Assembly (NCBI GenBank): GCA_032622095.1
Contig: CP136063.1
Location: 115,962,723-116,026,722, forward strand
Direction: 5' to 3'
Length of the DNA: 64,000 nucleotides
Origin: Siphonodentalium dalli
Lineage: Eukaryota; Mollusca; Scaphopoda; Gadilida; Siphonodentaliidae
Positions within the stretch are counted from its first letter, which is position 1; every line of letters begins with the position of its first letter. The position numbers and the translations under genes are program-made. The notes beneath the pieces were generated by a model, which was not told the origin of the DNA, made no database searches, and saw nothing but the letters and a program-made list of their open reading frames with translations. Of this stretch, positions 56,331 to 64,000 are shown one piece after another.

Positions 56331-59014
56331 CCATTATAAGTAGTGGTTGATGAATAAAATTGACTAAATAAATACGAATGTATACCTCTTTATGATGCCA
56401 TTATGCTAGCTCTATGTAAAAACTTAAAAATCAGTACCAAAAATGGCCACCCGATGTGAAAAATACTATTTTCTATCACTTCTGTTTATCACTTGTTGCT
56501 CTCTGAACTGGGAAACAATGGGTATATTCTTTCAATGATCGTGTCAACTGATCATTACAGCAATGACATGATCATAGTTTACTCCGGTCCTTCACTAATA
56601 AGTTATAACGAATGTGGTATGAAATTTAACCAAAATCGACTTTGGGGTTCTGGTCACATTTGATATTTAGGGATGAGCAGATCTTGTCTACAAAATAATT
56701 GATCGTTTCTTTTATTTGTGAACATTCCATCTCAAATAGACCAAAAGAAACAATAAATTTTATCTAATATGGCTTCCAAAACGAAAATGGTAGACTCTGC
56801 CCAGCTTATCACATAATGGAAGTTGTGAGTGGTGGATGCAGTTGATAGTTGGCTAATATACATGTATGTGGCTCATATACATCAAAACTATTTATTTTCA
56901 ATCTTTTGGTGGCTTCCCACGGGTTGACAAAATCTCGACGCATCAGTGCTATAATGTTGTAACTCCATTATGGCGGGAAATGAGTATTTGATACCATTCG
57001 AATCGTGAGAAAAAATCCAATTCGATGGGCCAAACTGTCTTTGCATTGGATGACAAATATTCGCACAAACCAGTGAAGCAAATGTCGTATCTCCAGCGAT
57101 CTTTACAATTATTCGTGCTATGAGGTCGTATGTCCAACAGCAGCAAATCGGACGCTTCAGGTTGTCCACGTGACTTCTGTTTTGTGTTTGCGAATTCTAA
57201 AATGTGTGCTATATGGTAGTATCTCCATGTTAGTCACGTGATCATTTGGTGATTTAAATTTTGTGATTGTTCCACACATTTCTGTATGATGATGCACATG
57301 GGTGAATTTTCATAGTGTAGAATAGGCACTTTTTATTTCATAGACACATGCGATTGCCACCATATTTAGCTTAATCTGCATTTATTAGCACAACGTCATT
57401 ATAGCAGGGAAACGAATCGTCGCTGGCATACGCAAAATGTCATATCTTCAAACAAGCTATTGCTTTTTAAAAGAAAACGAGGGAGTAAACAGAAAAGAAT
57501 ATGTGGTTCAATGAACAGCTAATGTCAGTTTTCATTGGGATAAATACAACAATACGTCATGCTTTGTCAACATTAGGAGAAATGTTGTCTAAAAACTTCA
57601 ACCTTCATTTTCTCGGAAAGTTGAAAATGTGGGTTACATTATAGCACTGATGCGACGAAATATTAACTATTCGGGCTCGGGCCATCATTTTCAAGTTTCA
57701 AGCTGGAACTAAAATTTTCGAAATGTAGCCCCTGGATTCCCCATTTCGACATGTAAGAAAAGTAGTTTTACTCTGATCTCTTCCCAGATATCAACTCTCC
57801 GGTAAATGGTGATCTCTTATGTTCTAGAAAATACGTGTGCCAAATACATATATGTATGAAGAAAATATCCCCATACATTGTTTACAAATCGACTCCGTAA
57901 GTATGTAGAGGTTTTCTTGGACAAGCGGGATTTTCAAACCTCGAAACCGTCCGTACAAACAATAAAAGTTAATAGGAAATGACGTTGGATGTAGGTCTAG
58001 AGTACGTCGTCCGCATGAAATAGTTTTCGTGTCATTAATTTGCACATATTTCGTGCTCTGATGAGCATGGATGAACGCCTTATGTGGCAGTTTGATTGTC
58101 TAGCATCCGGAAAATAATATGTTCATTGTTCACATTTCTTAGACAAACATGTTAATCACCATGTTCATGTGGCATTTCTGTCCAATGACAACCTTGAAAT
58201 ACCAGTTCATCAAGCTAAATGGTTGATACCTTTACGCCAACGGGTCAGATCCAGCCGTGGTGCACATTCTGTCTACATATCATTGATGAAATTTACTAAA
58301 TGTGTAGAAGATATCGGTGCGTCTATATATTTACTAGAATGTTTCTATCCACATGTATATACCCACAATCGCATGACACGGAATTGTCACATAAAGTGTG
58401 AAGGGTATACAATGTACGTGCGATTTTCATTTTTCCTCTTGATATTGAAGAAAATAATTTTACTTTGAAACTCCCCAGCTCCGATAAACAACTTGCCCAC
58501 CAATTAAGTAAACCCCAGATTATTCGCTTTTCCCTCCTGTCCTTTTCACTTTCGCCAGCACTGGAAAACCCATTATAGCCTGATGCTTCCGGACTGGCTG
58601 AACTGATTGTGGTAGTAGATTATTGGCAACATGTTTAATAGGTCTGTCATCGTTAGCTCACAACCGAAGTGTTGTTTCTGCTTTCCTCTGAGCAGAACTT
58701 AAATTTCGACAATTTTCAGTGGCCATTTCGGTAGCCATCTTAGCATTTTGAATCGTGATTGGCTACTCATACCCACACAAAACATTGATTTCAATCAATG
58801 ATGTGTATTGGTGCCGAATTGGCGTTTTGTCGAATGGGTTTTCGTGAATAACTACACATTTGGCATTTTCATTATTATTGGCGACCATATTGGACGCCAT
58901 CTTGAATTCTGTATTTTCCCCAAAGCGGATTTTGGATATGTTATACACGAGATTCTCCCGTGTCGAATGACAACAAAACCGCTTCTTTACCAATTCCTTC
59001 TGGGTCTAACCCTC
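56331..59014. other. Loop of element D
   Basis: No transposase or other recognisable protein. At 58880-59010 there is an extra inverted copy of the outermost arm segment (CCAATTCCTTCTGGGTCTAA). Confidence 0.45.
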
Positions 59015-60005
59015 TGACGACCATTCTAAATATCTGCCATTTTCCATATTTTGACCGCCATTTTGGCAGCCATTTTAAGACAAAGCGCCAATTTGGGTTT
59101 CATTGAATTGGAGTATTTATAGATAATGGTATGCCCAACTTACATTGTACAGTTCTGTCCATTTCTTGTTGATATATGACTGGAATCCCAATGGCGATTT
59201 TTGTGGAATTTTATACTGCGTTCTGTAAAATCAAATTTTTGAGGGTGTAGATGAGTTTGGGACCCCATTTATGGTATCTTTCATTGCTCCAATGATGAAT
59301 TAACATGAATATGACTAATCAATGTTGCCAGTCTGAACCATTATCAAACAACAGGAATTGATCTTTAAGATATTAGGCAAAAATTTCAAATTTTCGAGTT
59401 TAGGCCGCCATTTTGGCAGCCATCTGGGGCGACAGGTTCCATTTTTTCTATAGATATGTGGCATAATACTTTACCTTCGCAAAAATGTTTACATTTGTAT
59501 AAATATGGCAACATTTGTTCTCATTATGTCGAATTAATCTCAGTCAGAATCTCTTTTGACTAAAGGCGGCCATGTTGGACGCCATCTTGGATCCTGGATT
59601 TTGCCCAAAGCGGATTTTAGCGGATTTTGGATATGTTGTAGCAGAGATTCTCCCGTGTTGAATGACACCGAGATCGCTTCTTTACCAATTTCTTCTGGGT
59701 CAACCCCTTTTTTTGCGTGCCATAGATATGTGGCATAATACTTTACCTTCGCAAAAATGTTTACATTTGTATAAATATGGCAACATTTGTTCTCATTATG
59801 TCGAATTAATCTCAGTCAGAATCTCTTTTGACTAAAGGCGGCCATGTTGGACGCCATCTTGGATCCTGGATTTTGCCCAAAGCGGATTTTGGATATGTTG
59901 TAGCAGAGATTCTCCCGTGTTGAATGACACCGAGATCGCTTCTTTACCAATTTCTTCTGGGTCAACCCCTTTTTTTGCGTACCACGACCACACTATAGTA
60001 GATGA
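59015..60005 (-). repeat. Right long arm of element D with internal duplication
   Basis: Inverse of the left arm. Its outer part is tandemly duplicated with a 272-bp period (59451-59722 and 59723-59990, both starting TAGATATGTGGCATAATAC), the second unit lacking an 11-base TTTTAGCGGAT segment. Confidence 0.75.
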
Positions 60006-60170
60006 CTGAGCTTTTCCACTATTTGATTGTCGGGTACGACCCCGTTCCTGCGGCCCTGAAGCCTGATTATGGGAGCTCATGGGCTCTGATCGCGACTGCC
60101 TCCTATTAGCAAGTGCAGTGGTACGGCGTGTAGCTACCACTCTCCCCCTTGGACGACCATGACCTGGCAT
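60006..60170 (-). pseudogene. DIRS-C gag-like protein, N-terminal piece
   Basis: From an ATG at 60168-60170 the minus frame reads MPGHGRPRGRVVATRRTTAL and GPQERGRTRQSNSGKAQ, then enters element D. It is Arg/Ser-rich and basic, as expected for the N-terminal region of a gag-like RNA-binding protein. The true start could lie elsewhere because the 5' end of the element was not found. Confidence 0.55.
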
Positions 60171-60440
60171 CTCTAATTACACTGGTAAGTCACAACAGCA
60201 GAAGTGGATCTGGTAGAAATTATAACTGGTGTGGAGATTAAAGAATATTCATTATTCAAGATGAAAAGTATACATGTATATAGTGACAGTTGATGAGTAA
60301 CTTGTCAGGAAAATGTCTTTGCAATAATATGTACTGATATGCCTTGCTTTGTAGACCCAATTTACATAAATGACTCATATCTGACCCTGCTGTATAATTA
60401 TGCCCCATTTGTTACAATATAAATGTGAATTTCAATTTGT
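60171..60440. other. Spacer, no recognised features
   Basis: No gene or repeat boundary was recognised between the gag start of DIRS-C and the R9 hairpin array. Confidence 0.4.
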
Positions 60441-60447
60441 TACAAGA

Positions 60448-63130
60448 CTTGTCGTCCGAAGAGTCGGAGAAGCAAGTCAGGCTGCACATAAGCGTAGAAG
60501 AACAAGCCGTGCCGGTATTATATGAAGCTACTGAAAGTTTATGCGTCCTGCTGTAGATGTGCCATTTGTTTGCATGACTTGTCCGAAGCGTCGTAGGAGC
60601 AAGTCAAACCTACCAATAGTTTACACGCACTATGTACCGATTTTTACATGACTTGTCCGATGCGTCGGAGAAGCAAGTCAGACTTGACCTAAGCATAGGA
60701 GAACAAGCCATAGCGGTATTATGTCAAGCTACCGAAAGTTACGCGTCCTGCTGTACATGTGCAATTTGTTTGTATGACTTGTCCGAAGCGTCGGAGGAGC
60801 AAGTCAAACCTACTGAAAGTTTACACGCACAATAGATGTACAAATTTATACATGACTTTTCCGAAGCGTCAGAGAAGCAAGCCAGACTTGACCTAGGATA
60901 ACAAGCCGTATTTTAATGTTAGATGTGCAATTTGATACACGACTTGTCCGATGCGTCTGAGAATGCAAGTCAGACTTGACCTAAGCCTAGGAGAACAAGT
61001 CAATATTATTAGCTCAACTTACTTTGTAAGTTTGAGCTATTGCCATGGCTTGGCGTCCGTCGTCCGTGTGTGTGTCCGTCAACAATTTCCTTTGGCGCGG
61101 GCTACAGGTCGTATCTTTGGTCTGATCTTTATGAAATTTGTCATGAATGTTGACATTGACATGTAGATGGGAACGAGTCATTTTGGGGTCAATCGGCCAA
61201 AAAACATGGCCGCTGGTGGCCATCTTGGATTTCAAAATTAAATCCATTGGCGCGGGCTACAGGTCGTACTGTTTGTGTGATCATCATAAAATTTGTCATG
61301 AATGTTGACATTTACATGTAGATGGGAACGAGTAATTTTAGGATCAATCGGCCAAAAAACATGGCCGCTGGTGGCCATCTTGGATTTTACTCTTTGCATC
61401 ACTAAATCCTTTGACACATCCTACAGACCACATCTCTGATCCGTTCATCACCAAACTTCATATGGATCATCGGGGCGACCTCTATATGGGAACGAGTCAT
61501 TTTGGGGTCATTTTGCCAAAAAACATGGCTGCCATCAGCCATCTTGGATTTTACTCTTTGCATCACTAAATACTTTGGCGCGGTCTACAGGTCGTATCTT
61601 TGGTCTGATCTTCATGACATGTAGATGGGAACGAGCCATTTTGGGGTCATTAGGCCAAAAAACTGGGCTGCTGGTGGCCATCTTGGATTTCAAATTTGAA
61701 TCCATTGTTGCGGGCTACAGGCCGTACTGTTTGTCTGATCTTCATAAAATTTGTCATGAATGTTGACATTGACATGTAGATGGGAAAGAGTCATTTGAGC
61801 ATCATTCGGCAAAAAACATGGCCGCTGGTGGCCATCTTGGATTTTACTCTTTGCATCACTAAATCCTTTGACACATCCTACAGACCACATCTCTGATCCG
61901 ATCATCACCAAACTTCACATGGATCATGGGGTGACCTCTAGATGGGAACAATTCATTTTGGGGTCATTTGGCCAAAAAACATGGCCGCCGTCAGCCATCT
62001 TGGATTTTACTCTTTGCATCACTAAATACTTTCACACACCCTACAGACCACAACCCTGATCCGATCATCTCCAAACTTCATATTCATCATTGGGGTGGCC
62101 CCTATTTGGGCACGAATTACTTTGGGGTAATTCGGCCAAAAAACATGGCCGCTGGTGGCCATCTTGGATTTCAAAATTGAATCCATTGGCGCGGGCTCAG
62201 GCTGTACTGTTTGTCTTATCATCATAAAATTTGTCATGAATGTTGACATTTACATGTAGATGGGAACGAGTCATTTTAGGATCAATCGGCCAAAAAACAT
62301 GGCCGCTGGCGGCCATCTTGCATTTTACTCTTTGCATCACTAAATCCTTTGACACATCCTACAGACCACATCCCTCATCCGATCATTACCAAACTTCATA
62401 TGGATCATCGGGGTGACCTCTAGATGAGAACGAGTCATTTTGGGGTCATTTGGCCAAAAAACATGGCTGCCGGCAGCCATATCAGATTTTACTCTTTGCA
62501 TCACTAAATACTTTGACACACCCTACATAGTCATACCACATCCCTACATAGTCATACCACATCCCTGATATGATCATCACCAAACTTCATATGGATCATC
62601 GGGGTGACCTCTTGATGGGAACGAGTCATTTTGGGGTCATTTAGCAAAAATATATGGTAACCAATAGCCATTTTGGATTTTACTCTTTGTATGACTAAAT
62701 ATTTCTACAAAATCCATTAGCATGGGTTATAGACCAATCTGTTTGTTTGATCTGCATGAAATTTGTCGTGGATGTTGACATTGACATGTAGATGGGAACG
62801 AGTCATTTTGGGGGTATTGGTCTCTCTTCACATTTATATTTTGTCTTACTTAGACATTTCAATTAGCTCCTTTCCTAATTCCTCGACCCATTTACTGTCA
62901 ACCATTAAATTATTCCCCTACCTATGTTGAGCTACAGTGTCATTGACATATTCGTGAATAGCTGTATATGTACATGTACAATTTGTTCAAATGACATGTC
63001 CAAAGCGTTGGAGAAGCAAGCCATATACATACATACATGTATCGGTATACAAAGTTTACACACATTGTTGAAATGTACAAGTTGTTAAATTGACTTGTCA
63101 AAAGCGTTGGATAAGCAAGTCAGGCTTGAC
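60448..63130 (+). repeat. R9 array of paired hairpins (interrupted by R2)
   Basis: About eight copies of a segment like GACTTGTCCGAAGCGTCGG followed by AG.AGCAAGTC (near 60448, 60576, 60648, 60774, 60852, 60941, 62992 and 63090). In five of them a second hairpin of the form GACTTGACCTAAG..TAGGAGAACAAG comes directly after. In each hairpin an outer stem GACTTG/CAAGTC encloses a bulge and an inner stem of 4-5 bp capped by AGCG or AGC. The R2 copy at 61011-62952 splits the array. Confidence 0.7.
61011..62952 (+). repeat. R2 hairpin repeat (copy 4)
   Basis: The left hairpin (61011-61038) pairs AGCTCAACTTAC with GTAAGTTTGAGCT. Compared with copies 1 and 3, one T and its pairing A are both lost, which keeps the stem. 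GTCCGTCGTCCGTGTGTGTG follows, then about ten modules of about 160 bp with GGCCGCTGGTGGCCATCTTG, TTTACTCTTTGCATCACTAA and GATGGGAACGAGTCATTTTG. It ends GTTGAGCTACAGTGTCATTG plus ACATATTC. The flanks are R9 array sequence. Confidence 0.8.
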
Positions 63131-63328
63131 CTACTTAAGTGTTGGAGAACAAGCCATACATATATAATTATATATTAGTCTTATACAAGTAACCTATAAA
63201 GCTACTGGCAAAAAGCATATGAAAAGCATGGGAGGCCGTAGTCTAGTCATCACGACTATAAGAGTTTGATGCTCCTTTAAGAAAATGAAAAGCAATATGG
63301 AAAATAATATCGTCACAATATAATCATT
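63131..63328. other. Spacer after the R9 array
   Basis: AT-rich sequence without a recognised feature. Confidence 0.4.
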
Positions 63329-64000
63329 AGTCGAGTTTTTATCCAAAACTCGACTTATAGTTTGATGAGGGACGGTGGGCGGGCGGGCGGCGGACGGGCG
63401 GCGTGTTTTCCTTATAACTCTACCGTTTATTGACGGATTATTGTGAGTACATATCCATGCACGTAAGCTGCAGACAAAAAAATCGGGTTCGTCCGCACAT
63501 TTATTACAGAGTTATGGCCCTTAATTAGTCATTTTTCACGAATTTTCAGCTCGTTAGCGCGATAACTTCAACAAACGTTATCCGATTTGATTGAAATTTG
63601 GTATATAGGTGTCTCCCAAGAATATCTCGGACGAGTTCGAAAACCGGCCTGGTCCGATAAAATTTGATTGAGTTATTGCCCTTAATTAGTCATTTTTCAC
63701 GAATTTTCAGCTCGTTAGCGCGATAACTTCAACAAACGTTATCCGATTTGATTGAAATTTGGTATATAGGTGTCTCCCAAGAATATCTCGGATGAGTTCG
63801 AAAACCGGCGTGGTCCGATAAAATTTGATAGAGTTATGGTCCTTATTAAGTAGTCATTTTGTACGAATTTTGAGCTCGTTAGCGCGATAACTTCAACAAA
63901 CGTTATCCGATTTGATTGAAATTTGGTATATAGGTGTCTCCCAAGAATATCTCGGTCGAGTTCGAAAACCGGCCCGGTCCGATAAAATTTGATAGAGTTA
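63329..64000 (+). repeat. R4 hairpin repeat (copy 2), runs off the window
   Basis: The hairpin (63329-63355) pairs AGTCGAGTTTT with AAAACTCGACT. A GGGCGGGCGGGCGG run follows, then modules with period 161-164 bp starting CTCGTTAGCGCGATAACTTC (63550, 63711, 63875), each with ATCCGATTTGATTGAAATTT, GGTATATAGGTGTCTCCCAA and ATCTCGG.CGAGTTCGAAAAC. Confidence 0.8.

Larger units (their letters stand above)
55620..60005. mobile_element. DNA transposon D, 4.4 kb, long inverted repeats, inserted in DIRS-C gag
   Basis: Ends AACACTAGTAGTGTGGTCG and CGACCACACTATAGTAGATGA, flanked by direct CTGAGCT at 55613-55619 and 60006-60012. With one CTGAGCT kept, the gag frames on either side (..SNSGKAQ and AQIHQGRL..) are collinear and in the same register. 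Long arms (about 55640-56330 and 59015-59990) are inverted copies of each other. The arms are rich in CAAGATGGC/ATGGCGGC. The loop (about 56330-59010) shows no transposase. Superfamily unknown; it looks like a foldback or Mutator-like non-autonomous element. Confidence 0.8.
45410..60175 (-). mobile_element. DIRS-C: Ngaro-type tyrosine-recombinase retrotransposon (minus), twice interrupted
   Basis: Minus-strand order is gag (60170-60006 and 55619-54596), RT (about 54590-54312 and 46505-46080), then a truncated recombinase (46086-45508). Two DNA transposons interrupt it: D (55620-60005) in gag and E (46506-54311) in RT, each with a direct target duplication. Excising either, leaving one copy of the duplication, brings the surrounding element codons into a consistent register. 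The rest of RT, all of RNase H and the catalytic C-terminus of the recombinase are missing, and no terminal repeats were found. Confidence 0.85.

Noticed and set aside
60448-60680. Hammerhead-type ribozyme as an explanation for the R9 hairpins
   Set aside because: The conserved hammerhead core (CUGANGA with GAAA) is not present in the array.
60448-63130. CRISPR-like array
   Set aside because: Repeats are irregularly spaced, degenerate and hairpin-forming with no unique spacers of constant length, in eukaryotic DNA with no cas genes.

Overview
The window is animal nuclear DNA, most likely from a lophotrochozoan and probably a mollusc. It is AT-rich, has short exons between multi-kilobase introns, carries tyrosine-recombinase (DIRS/Ngaro-like) retrotransposons and a tRNA-headed SINE with a GAGTGAGTGAGTTT tail of a kind I associate with molluscs, and is filled with short-hairpin plus (GTCC)n repeats. 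The species assignment is inference; nothing here is bacterial or viral in layout.

Host gene. Six plus-strand exons between 11972 and 43644 have matching splice phases and join into about 372 codons without a stop. From memory of the human protein, the product matches the helical N-terminal arm of RNF213 (mysterin, a giant AAA+ E3 ubiquitin ligase). The AAA+ core and RING lie outside the window. A seventh candidate exon at 44361-44467 ends in a stop with an AATAAA 42 bases later but does not fit the splice phase. All other sequence downstream of the first exon is intron or flank.

Transposable elements, left to right. DIRS-A (3147-8165, plus) is degenerate but keeps both 168-bp inverted terminal repeats. 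DIRS-B (about 20247-30380, minus) keeps gag, reverse transcriptase, RNase H and recombinase frames, its gag split by a 3.1-kb repeat. A non-LTR fragment follows, itself hit by a hAT element (30449-31238, 8-bp duplication). A second copy of that hAT family is at 34935-35837, a third and different hAT at 41154-42220, and a hAT transposase tail at 37866-38100. DIRS-C (about 45508-60170, minus) is an Ngaro-type element broken by two large DNA transposons: E (46506-54311, duplication TGAAT) and D (55620-60005, long inverted repeats, duplication CTGAGCT). Removing either brings the interrupted element's reading frame back into register, which fixes the boundaries.

Repeats. Much of the remainder is at least seven repeat families (called R1-R7 here) that differ in sequence but share one layout: a T-run, a terminal hairpin, a GTCC/GTCTGTCC microsatellite within tens of bases, then a body of 90-180 bp modules carrying a recurring phrase close to CGGATTTnnATGAAATTTGGTATA. 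Well-bounded R1 and R2 copies also end in a second small palindrome and sit in T-tracts. This shared layout, together with an array of covarying hairpins at 60448-63130, is the best candidate here for something not described before. R8 (inside element E), R9 (the hairpin array), R10 and R12 are further families.
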